This document shows, in pieces, positions 15,344 through 24,710 of a DNA stretch of 64,000 bases. Position numbers and translations under genes: made by a program. The notes beneath the pieces were generated by a model. The model was given only the letters and a program-made list of their open reading frames with translations. It was not told the DNA's origin and searched no databases. Position 1 is the first letter of the stretch. The number at the start of each line of letters is the position of its first letter. The stretch is from Oscillospiraceae bacterium (lineage in GTDB: Bacteria; Bacillota; Clostridia; Oscillospirales; Ruminococcaceae), in the NCBI GenBank assembly GCA_022787085.1, contig JALFVE010000049.1, positions 55,037 to 119,036 on the forward strand. The letters are read 5' to 3'.

Positions 15344-16527
15344 GCAGTATTCTTACGGTGTCCCAGCTCAACAGATATATGTCCTTTAAGATTAAGGAGG
15401 ACGGGAAGCTCAGAGGGCTTCTTGTCAAGGGAGAGATATCGGGCTTTACTCATCACATGAGAACGGGACATTTTTATTTCACCCTCAAGGACGGAACATC
15501 TGCCATAAAGGCAGTAATGTTCAGCAGCTATGCGGGTTCTCTGAAATTCATGCCGCAAAACGGAATGAACGTTATCGTCATGGGCAGCGTGCAGGTCTTC
15601 GAAAGAGACGGGGTATATCAGCTTTATGCAACCGATATCCAGCCCGACGGTATCGGAGCGCAGTATCTTGCTCTGGAGCAGCTCAAGGAAAGGCTGTCGG
15701 AGGAGGGGATTTTTGACCCGATTTATAAAAAGCCCCTGCCCAAATTTCCCGAAAAAGTGGGTATCGTTACCGCAAAGGGCGGAGCGGCTCTGAAAGATAT
15801 CCTGAATATTCTGAGCAGACGATATCCCGTATGCGAGGCTGTTATTTTCCCCTGCGTGGTTCAGGGAGAATATGCCGTGGATTCTGTCTGTGACGCTCTG
15901 GAATTTGCCGATGAAAGCGGCTGCGATGTTATAATCTGCGGCAGGGGCGGCGGCTCCTATGAGGATCTGTCCGCTTTCAACAGCGAGAAGATAGCAAGAA
16001 CAGTCTTTGCCATGAATACCCCTGTTATTTCAGCAGTGGGTCATGAAACGGATACCACTCTTATTGATTATGCGTCAGATCTCAGAGCTCCTACTCCTTC
16101 TGCGGCGGCAGAGCTGGCAGTTCCCGAATTATCGGCGCTTTATGAAGCTCTTGCGGCATATAAAAATACCCTTGATAACGCTTTGAGCAATGTGATATCG
16201 GGAAAAAGGCAGAGGCTTCTGGAGCTCGGATCGGAGCTTAAAAATTATGCTCCATCTGCGGCTTTGTCGGCACTCCGGGAGCGGGTAATATCGGGTGAAA
16301 AGCGGCTTTCGGAAGCAATAAATATATATTTTGAAAGAAAGCACGGGGAGATCGCTTCGGGAGCGGCGGCTCTCGATTCTCTCAGTCCCCTGAAAATAAT
16401 GTCAAGGGGCTACAGCCTTGTTTATAAAGAAAATACTCTTGTAAAGTCAGCGGAAATGCTTTCCGAGGGCGACAGGATAACCATAAAATTTGCCGACAGC
16501 GAGACCAGCGCTGTTATCGGCGGGTAA
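15340..16527 (+). CDS. xseA: Exodeoxyribonuclease VII large subunit
   Basis: Large subunit of the single-strand DNA exonuclease. An N-terminal OB fold (about 5-100; VKGEISGFTHHMRTGHFYFTL) is followed by the catalytic domain with GIVTAKGGAALKDI near residue 140, GRGGGSYEDL near 205 and SAVGHETDTTL near 230. At 395 residues it is slightly short for the family, mainly in the coiled-coil region. It overlaps the preceding gene (ATGA) and lies 15 bp before xseB. Confidence 0.96.
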   Translation: MSSILTVSQLNRYMSFKIKEDGKLRGLLVKGEISGFTHHMRTGHFYFTLKDGTSAIKAVMFSSYAGSLKFMPQNGMNVIVMGSVQVFERDGVYQLYATDIQPDGIGAQYLALEQLKERLSEEGIFDPIYKKPLPKFPEKVGIVTAKGGAALKDILNILSRRYPVCEAVIFPCVVQGEYAVDSVCDALEFADESGCDVIICGRGGGSYEDLSAFNSEKIARTVFAMNTPVISAVGHETDTTLIDYASDLRAPTPSAAAELAVPELSALYEALAAYKNTLDNALSNVISGKRQRLLELGSELKNYAPSAALSALRERVISGEKRLSEAINIYFERKHGEIASGAAALDSLSPLKIMSRGYSLVYKENTLVKSAEMLSEGDRITIKFADSETSAVIGG

Positions 16528-16542
16528 AGGACGGTCAGAAAA

Positions 16543-16728
16543 ATGAGCTTTGAAAAATCCGTAAAACAGGTGGATGAGATAATTGGAAGGCTTTCCGAGG
16601 GAGATGTTCCCCTCGAGGAGGCAGTGGAGCTGTATAAAACAGGGGCGTCGGAGCTTGCAAAATGCCGTAAGCTTCTTGAGGAAGCCGAGAAGGCCGTTAT
16701 GACGGTCACAAGTGCGGAGGAGCTTTGA
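16543..16728 (+). CDS. xseB: Exodeoxyribonuclease VII small subunit
   Basis: A 61-residue helical protein with the family pattern SFEKSVKQVDEIIGRLSEG ... LEEAVELYKTGASEL. It binds the large subunit coiled coil. The stop lies 2 bp before the ispA start, so translation is likely coupled. Confidence 0.93.
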   Translation: MSFEKSVKQVDEIIGRLSEGDVPLEEAVELYKTGASELAKCRKLLEEAEKAVMTVTSAEEL

Positions 16729-16730
16729 TA

Positions 16731-17609
16731 ATGGTTGAACTTGATCGAAGAGCGGAGCTTATTAACCGCAGGCTTGAGGAGCTTATGAGCGTTTACACCG
16801 AAGAAAATGCCGCTCATCAGCTTATCTGCGCCGAAGCGATGAAATATTCCCTTTCAGCAGGCGGAAAGCGGGTCAGACCGGTTCTTGTGATGGAATTTGC
16901 CCGAATTTGGGGAGATTCCGAGGGTAAGGCAGCCGACAGTGCCTGCGCACTTGAGATGATACACACATTTTCGCTTATCCATGACGATCTCCCTTGCATG
17001 GACGATGACGACCTGCGCAGGGGAAAGCCCTCCTGTCATAAGAAATTCGGCGAGGATATGGCGCTTCTTGCGGGAGACGCATTGGAAAATTATGCCTTTG
17101 ATGTTATCGCTTCGGATGATAAGCTCTCCTTTGAGCAGCGGGTGAAGCTGATAAAATGCCTCTCGGAGGCAGTGGGTGTTATGGGAATGATCGGCGGTCA
17201 GACCGTTGATGTCCGAAATGTGGGCAAGCCCTTTGACGCAGAGCTGCTTCTGAAAATGTATTCCATGAAAACGGGTGCACTGATAAAATGTGCCTGTGTG
17301 ATGGGCTGTATCTGCGCAGAGCGATATGACATGATACCTGCAGCAGAGGAGTATGCCGAAGCTTTGGGACTTGCCTTTCAGATAGTTGACGATATCCTTG
17401 ACATCACAGCGGATGAAAAAAAGCTCGGTAAGCCCGTTCACAGCGATGCAGAGCTGAACAAGGCCACATACCCCGCCGTATTCGGGCTTGAAGCCGCAAA
17501 GCTCAGAGCGGAAGAGCTTACCGAAAAAGCAGTCAGCGTTGCAGAAGGCTTTCCCGACAGCGGATTTTTGTCGGAGCTTACAAAATATCTTCTTAAAAGG
17601 GATTATTAA
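16731..17609 (+). CDS. ispA: Polyprenyl (farnesyl/geranyl) diphosphate synthase
   Basis: Cytoplasmic prenyltransferase that condenses isopentenyl diphosphate with allylic diphosphates. The first aspartate-rich motif is DDLPCMDDDD near residue 84 and the second is DDILD near 222, with GGKRVRP near 45. At 292 residues it matches short-chain synthases. The ATG at 16731 is preferred over the TTG six bases earlier. Together with dxs downstream it places isoprenoid synthesis in this operon. Confidence 0.95.
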   Translation: MVELDRRAELINRRLEELMSVYTEENAAHQLICAEAMKYSLSAGGKRVRPVLVMEFARIWGDSEGKAADSACALEMIHTFSLIHDDLPCMDDDDLRRGKPSCHKKFGEDMALLAGDALENYAFDVIASDDKLSFEQRVKLIKCLSEAVGVMGMIGGQTVDVRNVGKPFDAELLLKMYSMKTGALIKCACVMGCICAERYDMIPAAEEYAEALGLAFQIVDDILDITADEKKLGKPVHSDAELNKATYPAVFGLEAAKLRAEELTEKAVSVAEGFPDSGFLSELTKYLLKRDY

Positions 17610-17630
17610 TGAAAGAGGCTGTTAAACGAT

Positions 17631-18110
17631 ATGCAGTATTATAATTATATTCTTGTGACCTCAGTTCTCGGATGGTGCATAGCTCAGCTCCTTAAAACGA
17701 TCATCAATCTGATAAAATATAAGAAATTCAGCTTTGAAAGGCTGTTCGGTGCAGGCGGCTGGCCCAGCGCACATTCGGCAATGGTATGCTCGGCTGCTGC
17801 GGGAGTATATCGGATCGAGGGAGTTGAGTCAACTCAGTTTGCGATAATGTGCATAGTGGCGCTTATAACCATGTATGATGCTATGGGAGTCCGCAGGGCT
17901 GCGGGTCAGCACGCAAAGGCGATAAACAGGATAAACCGTATCCTTGAAAGCAAGCCCGCATCCTCGGGCAAGCCACTTGAGGATATTGCTCAGGCTGCCA
18001 ATACAAGCATAGCGGTTATGAAGGAATATCTGGGACATACTCCCTTCGAGGTTGCCAGCGGTGCGCTTCTGGGTATTATTCTTGCTTTTTTAATGCCTGT
18101 GAACTTTTAA
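17631..18110 (+). CDS. Divergent PAP2 family (DUF212) membrane protein
   Basis: A 159-residue membrane protein with the phosphatase-like motif GGWPSAHSAM near residue 43 and YDAMGVRRAAGQHA near 83-96, the features of the divergent PAP2 family. True substrates are not known. Its position between ispA and dxs would fit a lipid or polyprenyl pyrophosphate phosphatase, which is inference. The start at 17631 has AAAGAGG about 12 bp upstream. Confidence 0.88.
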   Translation: MQYYNYILVTSVLGWCIAQLLKTIINLIKYKKFSFERLFGAGGWPSAHSAMVCSAAAGVYRIEGVESTQFAIMCIVALITMYDAMGVRRAAGQHAKAINRINRILESKPASSGKPLEDIAQAANTSIAVMKEYLGHTPFEVASGALLGIILAFLMPVNF

Positions 18111-18125
18111 AAAGGATCGTGAAAA

Positions 18126-20009
18126 ATGAAAGACAATAAAACAGTAAGGCTTGTGGAGCTTGACCTTCCCTCAGACCTGAAAAAGCTTTCCATTCCCCAA
18201 TGCGTGAGCCTTTGCAGAGAGATCAGAGATATCCTTATCGGCACAGTAGCGGAAAACGGAGGACATCTTGCTTCAAACCTTGGAACTGTGGAGCTGACAA
18301 TGGCGCTCCATCGTGTTTTCTGTTCGCCATATGACAAGATAATCTGGGACGTGGGTCATCAGGCTTATACACATAAGATCCTGACGGGCAGGCTTGACGA
18401 GTTTTCGACGCTCAGAACAGAGGGGGGTATCTCGGGCTTTGCAAAGCCATCGGAATCCGAGCATGACATATTTATAAGCGGTCACAGCAGCAATTCGATC
18501 TCTGCCGCCTGCGGTATTGCAAGAGCAATGCGGCTGCAGGGGGATAACCATAATGTTATTGCCGTTATAGGAGACGGTGCATTTACGGGCGGAATGGTCT
18601 ATGAGGGGCTTAACAATGCGGGAAAAAGCGACGATAACCTTATTGTTATTCTGAATGACAATGAAATGTCCATCTCCAAAAACGTGGGAGCGCTGGCAAA
18701 ATATCTGTCCTCACTCAGAGGCAGAAAGGCTTATGTTGAAGCGAAAAAAAGCGTTGAAACCGCTCTCGACAGAACTCCTGTCATCGGAAAGCCTGTGAAG
18801 GAATTTATGCTTGCCTCAAAGGATGCTGTAAGATGGTTTCTCTATCGCTCCAGCGGACAGCCTGCGGGTGCCACAATGTTTGAAAATCTGGGATTTATCT
18901 ATTTAGGACCCGTTGACGGGCACGACCTTAAAAGCCTTGAAGAAACTCTTAAAGCCGCAACTGCCGCAAAAAAGCCCGTTCTTATCCATGTAAATACCGT
19001 TAAGGGAAAGGGGTACCGTCCTGCGGAGAAGAATCCCGGAGCATTTCATGGGCTTGCTCCCAAGGCTATGAAGCAGGGAGATCCCGAGATAATAAGCAGC
19101 GACAGCTTTTCCGCCGTTTTCGGGGAGGAGCTTGCAAAATTAGGTTCCTCCGACAAGCGCATCTGCGGAATAACTGCTGCAATGAAATACGGAACGGGAC
19201 TAAACAGATTTGCCCAGGTATGTCCCGACAGGTTTTTTGATGTGGGAATTGCCGAACAGCACGCCGTGACCTTTGCCGCAGGACTTGCGGTAAGCGGAAT
19301 GATACCTGTTTTTGCGGTGTATTCAAGCTTTCTCCAGCGAGGCTACGACCAGATAATTCACGACGCTGCCATCTGCCGTACTCATATCGTTCTCGCCATT
19401 GACCGTGCAGGAATTGTGGGTGAGGACGGGGAGACACATCAGGGACTTTTTGATGTTCCCATGCTAACGGGGATACCGAATATCACTGTATTCTCTCCCT
19501 CGGATTATGACGAACTGAGGCTTTGTCTCAGAAAGGCAATTTATTCTACACCCTCCGTTGCGGCGGTAAGATATCCCCGAGGCTCAGAATGCTGCAGTAT
19601 TCACATGAAGCTTGATGAGGAAAATATGCTCTGCTTTGATAGTAACGGCGGAAGCGTTCTGGTCATAGGCTATGGAAGAACAGGGGCTGCTGCTGCCGAA
19701 ACTGTCAGGGAAAGCGGATTGCTCGCCGATGTACTCAAGCTTGTTAGAATATTTCCACTGGAAAATAATGTTATTGATATCTGCATGAATTATGAAAAGA
19801 TAATCATATTCGAGGAATCTATGCGCAGCGGCGGAATAGGCGAGCATATTGCCGCCGCTTTGTCAGAGAGAGGGCATAAGGGACAGGTGAAAATAAATGC
19901 TGTCAAGGGCTTTGTCAAGCAGGCAAAGACAGAAAGCGTTCTGGAACGTTTCTGCCTCGACAAGGCAGGTATCAAGAAAAAAATATCGGAGCTTATCCGA
20001 GCGGAATAA
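18126..20009 (+). CDS. dxs: 1-Deoxy-D-xylulose-5-phosphate synthase
   Basis: First enzyme of the non-mevalonate isoprenoid pathway, joining pyruvate and glyceraldehyde 3-phosphate with thiamine diphosphate. The cofactor-binding motif GDGAFTGGMVYEGLNNAG lies near 155-175. VGHQAYTHKILTGR near 78 and the central DVGIAEQHAV near 372 are diagnostic. The 627-residue length is typical. Ribosome site AAAGGA precedes the start. Confidence 0.97.
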   Translation: MKDNKTVRLVELDLPSDLKKLSIPQCVSLCREIRDILIGTVAENGGHLASNLGTVELTMALHRVFCSPYDKIIWDVGHQAYTHKILTGRLDEFSTLRTEGGISGFAKPSESEHDIFISGHSSNSISAACGIARAMRLQGDNHNVIAVIGDGAFTGGMVYEGLNNAGKSDDNLIVILNDNEMSISKNVGALAKYLSSLRGRKAYVEAKKSVETALDRTPVIGKPVKEFMLASKDAVRWFLYRSSGQPAGATMFENLGFIYLGPVDGHDLKSLEETLKAATAAKKPVLIHVNTVKGKGYRPAEKNPGAFHGLAPKAMKQGDPEIISSDSFSAVFGEELAKLGSSDKRICGITAAMKYGTGLNRFAQVCPDRFFDVGIAEQHAVTFAAGLAVSGMIPVFAVYSSFLQRGYDQIIHDAAICRTHIVLAIDRAGIVGEDGETHQGLFDVPMLTGIPNITVFSPSDYDELRLCLRKAIYSTPSVAAVRYPRGSECCSIHMKLDEENMLCFDSNGGSVLVIGYGRTGAAAAETVRESGLLADVLKLVRIFPLENNVIDICMNYEKIIIFEESMRSGGIGEHIAAALSERGHKGQVKINAVKGFVKQAKTESVLERFCLDKAGIKKKISELIRAE

Positions 20010-20022
20010 GGTGAAAAAAGTC

Positions 20023-20817
20023 ATGCGGCTTGATATATATCTTTTTGAAAACGGATTTGTAAAAAGCCGTGAGACGGCAAAGAGAATGATATCCGAGGGC
20101 GGTGTTTCCGTAAACGGCAGTATTGTGACAAAGCCTTCAAAGGATGTTTCGGAAGGCGATGAAGTGAAGCTTTGCGCCCCTCTTCCCAAATATGTGGGCA
20201 GGGGAGGAATGAAGCTTGAAAAGGCTCTTGAATCCTTTCAGCTGTCTGTTAACGGACTTGTCTGCATGGATATCGGAGCATCAACGGGAGGCTTTACCGA
20301 TTGTATGCTTCAAAATGGCGCAGAGTATGTCTATGCCGTTGACGTGGGACATGGACAGCTTGATGAAAAGCTCATATGCTCACCTCGGGTTAGGAATATG
20401 GAAGGGGTAAATATCAAGGATGTTTCTCTGTCGGATTTTGACAGGGCAATAGATCTTATATCCGTTGATGTATCCTTTATTTCACTTAAAAAAGTGATTC
20501 CGAAGATATGTGAGCTGCTTTCCGAAAACGGCACTGCGGTAATGCTTGTGAAGCCGCAGTTTGAATGCGGCAGAGCGGATATCGGCAAGAATGGCATTGT
20601 CCGTTCCGAAAATGTCCACAGAGCGGTGCTCAGCGATATGATCTCCTTTTGCAATTCAAGCGGACTTTTCGTAATGGGAGCCGATTATTCGCCCATTCAG
20701 GGGGGAGACGGCAATATCGAATATTTGATCTATGCGGAGAAAAACGGCGGAGCGGCAAAGCCTGTCGATTGCGCAAAGATAACTGCGGCAGCTCATCAGA
20801 GCTTTAAGAAAGCGTGA
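20023..20817 (+). CDS. tlyA: TlyA family rRNA (cytidine-2'-O)-methyltransferase / haemolysin-like
   Basis: A 264-residue protein with an N-terminal S4 RNA-binding domain (about 1-60; RLDIYLFENGFVKSRETAKR) and an FtsJ-like methyltransferase domain. The SAM motif is MDIGASTGGFTDCML near residue 84, with DVGHGQLD downstream and the KPQFE motif later. The track start at 19897 lies inside dxs. I start at the ATG at 20023, which has AAGGTG upstream; a GTG at 20011 is possible. Sits in the classic dxs-tlyA-nadK-argR-recN order. Confidence 0.93.
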   Translation: MRLDIYLFENGFVKSRETAKRMISEGGVSVNGSIVTKPSKDVSEGDEVKLCAPLPKYVGRGGMKLEKALESFQLSVNGLVCMDIGASTGGFTDCMLQNGAEYVYAVDVGHGQLDEKLICSPRVRNMEGVNIKDVSLSDFDRAIDLISVDVSFISLKKVIPKICELLSENGTAVMLVKPQFECGRADIGKNGIVRSENVHRAVLSDMISFCNSSGLFVMGADYSPIQGGDGNIEYLIYAEKNGGAAKPVDCAKITAAAHQSFKKA

Positions 20818-20822
20818 TATTT

Positions 20823-21683
20823 ATGAAAACTGTGATATACCCGAATTTTTCAAAAAAGAATGCCTTTGAGACTACAGGAAAGGTATGCTCAATGCTCCAC
20901 AACATGGGCTTTGAGATCGCCTGCTCTGATGAGCTGAAGGAACGTTTCCCTGTGAAAAAATATTTAAAATTCAGCCCCATAAAAGAAGCGGTGGAGGACT
21001 GCGACCTGATAATCGCCGTAGGCGGAGACGGTACTATCCTCGAGGCTTCTGCCTATGCTGCGGAATCCGACAAGCTGCTTCTGGGGATAAATACGGGGCG
21101 GCTTGGCTTTATGGCGTCAATGGAGCCTGACGAGCTGTATAATCTTTCAAGGCTTATGAGCGGAGATTACACAGTCGAAAACCGAATGATGCTTGACTGC
21201 GAATTTATTGGCGGCGGGAAAAGCGAACGATTTACTGCACTGAACGATATCGTTATTTCCAGCCAGTTCGGGCGGCTGTCGGATTATTTCGTTTCCATAA
21301 ACGGAAATATTGTCAGTACGATAAGGGCGGATGGTGTTATATTTTCCACACCAACAGGCTCCACAGCCTATGCACTTTCTGCAGGGGGACCTATCCTTGA
21401 GCCGGGGCTTGAGTGTATCCAGATGACTCCTGTCTGCCCTCATTCCCTTGTTTCACGGACAATGCTCTTTTCAACGGATAAGGCTCTTGAGGTCACATTC
21501 AGCTCAAGGGACATTTCTCCGCTTTATCTGAGCATTGACGGTCAGATCTGCGAAAGTGCTGAGAAGGACGACAGGCTGATAATAACCCGTTCCCGAAAAT
21601 TCCTTCGGCTTATCGACATTCAGGGCAATTCCTTCTTCAATGCCGTAAACAAAAAGCTTCTGAATCCTATTAAGGATATGTAA
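20823..21683 (+). CDS. nadK: NAD kinase
   Basis: Cytoplasmic kinase making NADP from NAD. The conserved GGDGTILEA motif is near residue 61, and the NE/D-type segment LNDIVIS and the GSTAYALSAGGP motif follow near 140 and 175. Length is 286 residues. I start at the ATG at 20823; the track start is a GTG nine bases earlier that overlaps the tlyA stop. Part of the tlyA-recN run. Confidence 0.96.
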   Translation: MKTVIYPNFSKKNAFETTGKVCSMLHNMGFEIACSDELKERFPVKKYLKFSPIKEAVEDCDLIIAVGGDGTILEASAYAAESDKLLLGINTGRLGFMASMEPDELYNLSRLMSGDYTVENRMMLDCEFIGGGKSERFTALNDIVISSQFGRLSDYFVSINGNIVSTIRADGVIFSTPTGSTAYALSAGGPILEPGLECIQMTPVCPHSLVSRTMLFSTDKALEVTFSSRDISPLYLSIDGQICESAEKDDRLIITRSRKFLRLIDIQGNSFFNAVNKKLLNPIKDM

Positions 21684-21702
21684 AAAAGGGTGTGTTAACC
21701 GA

Positions 21703-22158
21703 ATGACAAAGTCTCAGAGACATGAAATTATTCTTGAGATAATTAAAAGCGGCTCTGTTGAAACTCAGGAAATGCTTCGTGAAAGGCTTCTCGAGGGCGG
21801 GATAGATGTCACTCAGGCGACCCTTTCCCGTGATATCAAGGAGCTTGGACTGATAAAAAAGCAGGACAGGTATTTCGTGCCTCAGAAAAGCACAGCCGAG
21901 ATACCCACACTTATCAGGGAATCGGTAAATTCCATAGATCATGCCATGAATATGGTAGTTTTCAAGTGCCATGCGGGAATGGCAATGGCAGCCTGCGCAA
22001 TGTTTGACAAGCTGGGCTACAGCGGCGTTGTGGGTACATTGGCGGGAGACGACACCATTTTCATTGTAATGCGTTCGGAAAAGGACGCAGCGGCTTTCGT
22101 TAAGGAAATGCAAAGCGTTATTTTCAGCAGCAAAAAGGGTGATATTAATGCTCAGTGA
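21703..22158 (+). CDS. argR: Arginine repressor ArgR
   Basis: A 151-residue hexameric regulator. The N-terminal winged helix (about 1-70) contains TQATLSRDIKELGL, and the C-terminal arginine-binding and oligomerisation domain carries GTLAGDDTIFIV. Here it sits, as in many Firmicutes, between nadK and recN rather than next to arginine biosynthesis genes. No arginine operon is in the window. Confidence 0.95.
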   Translation: MTKSQRHEIILEIIKSGSVETQEMLRERLLEGGIDVTQATLSRDIKELGLIKKQDRYFVPQKSTAEIPTLIRESVNSIDHAMNMVVFKCHAGMAMAACAMFDKLGYSGVVGTLAGDDTIFIVMRSEKDAAAFVKEMQSVIFSSKKGDINAQ

Positions 22159-23824
22159 GCTTTATATAAAAAATCTTGCCATAATTGAAGAGGCTTCCAT
22201 TCCGTTTTCGGATCACTTTAATGTGTTCACAGGAGAAACGGGAGCGGGAAAATCTATTCTAATAAACGGAATAAATGCTGTTCTTGGGCAGCGCATCACA
22301 AAGGATATTGTTCGTGCAGGCTGTGACAAGGCAGTTATTACCGCACTTTTCACAGAGCTTTCGGACAATGTCTGCAAAAGGCTTGACGAGCTGGGTATAT
22401 CTCACGAGGACGGTCAGCTTACCCTTACCCGTGAGGTAAACTCCGACGGCGGCAGCATTGCCAGAGTAAATTCACGGGCTTCAACCGTTTCTGTTCTTCG
22501 TGAAATAGGGGAGTGCCTTGTAAATATCCACGGTCAGCATGATAATCAGATACTTATGGACCCCGAGAAGCACCTTTCCATTCTTGACAGCTTCGGCGAC
22601 CTTGAGGAACAGGCGGAGGATTATCACGGAAGCTTCAGGCAGCTTCAGGAAATATCACGAAAGCTGAAAAAGCTTTCCCTTGAAAGAAAGGAAAAGCTTG
22701 AACGTGAGGAAATGCTTCGTGAAAGGGTCGAGGAGATCGGAAGTCTTAATATTGAAGAAAATGAGGACGAGCTCCTTGAAGCAGAATATAAGATTGCGCA
22801 GAGCAGCGAGGATATCTGCTCAGCTTTGAATGAGGCTCATAGCTTTCTAAACGGCGTGGAGGACAGCGATATCCCCGGAGCCTCCGAGCTTATTTCAAAT
22901 GCCTGCGACAGTCTGGGTGCATTTTCGGAAACGCTTCCTTCCCTTAAAAAGCTTTCCGAACGTCTTGAAAATGCCCGTGTGGAAATTGAGGATATCGTTT
23001 CGGAAATCGCTTCGGAGCTTGATAAGATCGACATTGACGCTGAAAGATACGGATATCTCACTGACCGCATCAGCGAGCTTAACAGGATAAAAAAGAAGTT
23101 CGGCCCCGAGCTTTCGGATGTTCTTGACTGTCTGAACTCCGCTTCCAGGGAGCTTGAGGATATCGAGACATCCTCCGATGAGATCGAGCAGATAGCTATG
23201 CAGAGGGAAAAGCTTCTTGCGGAGGTTTCCGAAAAGGCGAAGCGGCTTTCTGCGGCAAGAGCGGAGGCTGCTGAAAGATTTTCTGCTCAGGTTGAGGAGG
23301 AGCTAAAATTTCTCGATATGCCGAATGTAAAAATTTGCGCCGCAATGGAAAAGGGCAAGCTTACCGCTGCGGGCATGGATTCGGTGGAATTTATGATCTC
23401 CACAAATGCGGGCGAAGGTATGAAGCCCATGTCAAAGATTGCTTCGGGAGGAGAGCTTTCCAGAATAATGCTGGCTCTCAAGAATGTTATTGCCGAAAAG
23501 GACAATATCCACACCCTGATTTTTGACGAGATCGACACGGGAGTAAGCGGAAGAGCGGCTCAGAAGATCGGAATCAAGCTAAAAAGCGTTTCAAAGCGTC
23601 AGCAGGTGCTGTGCGTAACGCATCTGTCTCAGATGGCAGTCATGGCTGATAATCATCTGCTTATCGAAAAGCAGACCAGAAATGACCGCACCTTCACATC
23701 TGTTCACAAGCTTGATTTTGATGAGCGCAAGCGTGAGATAGCAAGAATAATGGTGGGAGAAAATATTACCGATACTGCGCTAAAAAATGCGGAGGAGCTT
23801 CTTCTTGCTTCCGAAAAAATATAA
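22148..23824 (+). CDS. recN: DNA repair protein RecN
   Basis: SMC-like ATPase that acts early at double-strand breaks. N-terminal Walker A GETGAGKS is near residue 30, the central part is a long coiled coil (about 150-360), and the C-terminal half has the ABC signature region and Walker B LIFDEIDTGVSG. The 558-residue length is typical. I use the ATG at 22148, not the GTG at 22139; the gene overlaps argR by 11 bp. Its stop codon abuts the T-run of a terminator that serves the opposite-strand tRNA. Confidence 0.96.
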   Translation: MLSELYIKNLAIIEEASIPFSDHFNVFTGETGAGKSILINGINAVLGQRITKDIVRAGCDKAVITALFTELSDNVCKRLDELGISHEDGQLTLTREVNSDGGSIARVNSRASTVSVLREIGECLVNIHGQHDNQILMDPEKHLSILDSFGDLEEQAEDYHGSFRQLQEISRKLKKLSLERKEKLEREEMLRERVEEIGSLNIEENEDELLEAEYKIAQSSEDICSALNEAHSFLNGVEDSDIPGASELISNACDSLGAFSETLPSLKKLSERLENARVEIEDIVSEIASELDKIDIDAERYGYLTDRISELNRIKKKFGPELSDVLDCLNSASRELEDIETSSDEIEQIAMQREKLLAEVSEKAKRLSAARAEAAERFSAQVEEELKFLDMPNVKICAAMEKGKLTAAGMDSVEFMISTNAGEGMKPMSKIASGGELSRIMLALKNVIAEKDNIHTLIFDEIDTGVSGRAAQKIGIKLKSVSKRQQVLCVTHLSQMAVMADNHLLIEKQTRNDRTFTSVHKLDFDERKREIARIMVGENITDTALKNAEELLLASEKI

Positions 23825-23854
23825 AAAATCCCTCAGACAATCTGTCTGAGGGAT
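23822..23854 (-). terminator. Terminator of the minus-strand tRNA-Leu
   Basis: A perfect 12-bp stem, ATCCCTCAGACA (23828-23839) with TGTCTGAGGGAT (23843-23854) and a 3-nt loop. Read on the minus strand it is followed by TTTTTTATA. It begins right at the encoded CCA end of the tRNA, and its T-run touches the recN stop. Confidence 0.88.
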
Positions 23855-23940
23855 GGTGCCGGTAGTCGGGGTCGAACCGACACGGTATCGCTACCAACGG
23901 ATTTTGAGTCCGTCACGTCTGCCAATTCCATCATACCGGC
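23854..23940 (-). tRNA. tRNA-Leu, anticodon CAA
   Basis: Read on the minus strand, GCCGGTA...TACCGGC forms the acceptor stem and the CCA end is encoded. The anticodon stem ACGGA/TCCGT encloses the loop CTCAAAA, giving anticodon CAA (reads UUG). A long variable arm (GGTAGCGATACC) is typical of a class II leucine tRNA, and the T-arm GTCGGTTCGACCCCGAC is intact. The 87-nt length fits. Confidence 0.97.
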
Positions 23941-23949
23941 ATATGAGAT

Positions 23950-23978
23950 ATTTTATCACACTGCGGGAAATTTGTCAA
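23950..23978 (-). promoter_or_regulatory. Promoter of tRNA-Leu
   Basis: On the minus strand, TTGACA (complement of 23973-23978), a 17-bp spacer, and TAAAAT (complement of 23950-23955). It lies about 10 bp before the tRNA 5' end. Confidence 0.85.
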
Positions 23979-23995
23979 GTGTTTTTTTCAAAATA

Positions 23996-24024
23996 TTGAC
24001 TTTACCTGTTATCTATGGTATAAT
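23996..24024 (+). promoter_or_regulatory. Promoter of thrH
   Basis: TTGACT at 23996-24001, 17-bp spacer, TATAAT at 24019-24024 with TGn before it. It is divergent from, and just beside, the tRNA-Leu promoter. Confidence 0.85.
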
Positions 24025-24082
24025 AATATAAAATCTGCCTTGTATGGCAGGATTACTTATGAGAAAAGTGAGGAAATTTAAC

Positions 24083-24685
24083 ATGAACATAGTTTGTCTT
24101 GACCTTGAAGGCGTTCTCGTTCCCGAGATCTGGATAGCATTTGCGGAAGCAAGCGGAATCCCCGAACTTAAAAAAACCACTCGTGACGAGCCCGATTACG
24201 ATAAGCTTATGAAATGGCGCATCGGTATTCTCAAGGAGCATGGTCTGGGATTAAAGGAAATTCAGGACACCATTGCTAAGATCGACCCCATGCCCGGCGC
24301 AAAGGAGTTTTTGGATGAGCTTCGTTCCCTGACTCAGGTTATCATTATCAGTGATACCTTTACTCAGTTTGCTTCGCCCCTTATGAAGAAGTTGGGCTGG
24401 CCTACTATTTTCTGCAACTCTCTTGAGGTTTCGGAAAGCGGTGAGGTCACAGGCTTCAAAATGCGCTGCGAGCAGTCAAAGCTCACTACTGTAAAGGCTC
24501 TTCAGTCCATTGGCTATGATACTATTGCCAGCGGCGACAGCTACAACGATCTCGGAATGATAAAGGCAAGCAAGGCAGGCTTCCTTTTTAAGAGCACTGA
24601 TAAGATCAAGAATGACAATCCCGAGCTGCCAGCTTTTGAGACCTACGAGGAGCTTATGGCTGCTATCAAAAGGGTTCTTGACTGA
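24083..24685 (+). CDS. thrH: Phosphoserine phosphatase / homoserine phosphotransferase (ThrH)
   Basis: A 200-residue HAD-superfamily enzyme. The nucleophile motif reads LDLEGVLVPE, the form typical of ThrH, followed by motif II ISDT near residue 92 and motif IV SGDSYNDLGM near 152. ThrH from Pseudomonas dephosphorylates phosphoserine and can pass the phosphate to homoserine. I start at the ATG at 24083, which has GAGGAAA upstream; the 13-residue extension in the track is weak. Its neighbour is the isoleucine-type T-box and ilvA, consistent with a threonine-isoleucine link. Confidence 0.88.
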   Translation: MNIVCLDLEGVLVPEIWIAFAEASGIPELKKTTRDEPDYDKLMKWRIGILKEHGLGLKEIQDTIAKIDPMPGAKEFLDELRSLTQVIIISDTFTQFASPLMKKLGWPTIFCNSLEVSESGEVTGFKMRCEQSKLTTVKALQSIGYDTIASGDSYNDLGMIKASKAGFLFKSTDKIKNDNPELPAFETYEELMAAIKRVLD

Positions 24686-24710
24686 TTTTTGAATTTGTTT
24701 GAAAAAACAC

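Noticed and set aside
17609-17644. An 11-codon ORF (ATGAAAGAG...) overlapping the ispA stop and the PAP2-like start
   Set aside because: Too short and without clear leader-peptide content; its AAAGAGG is better read as the ribosome site of the PAP2-like gene.
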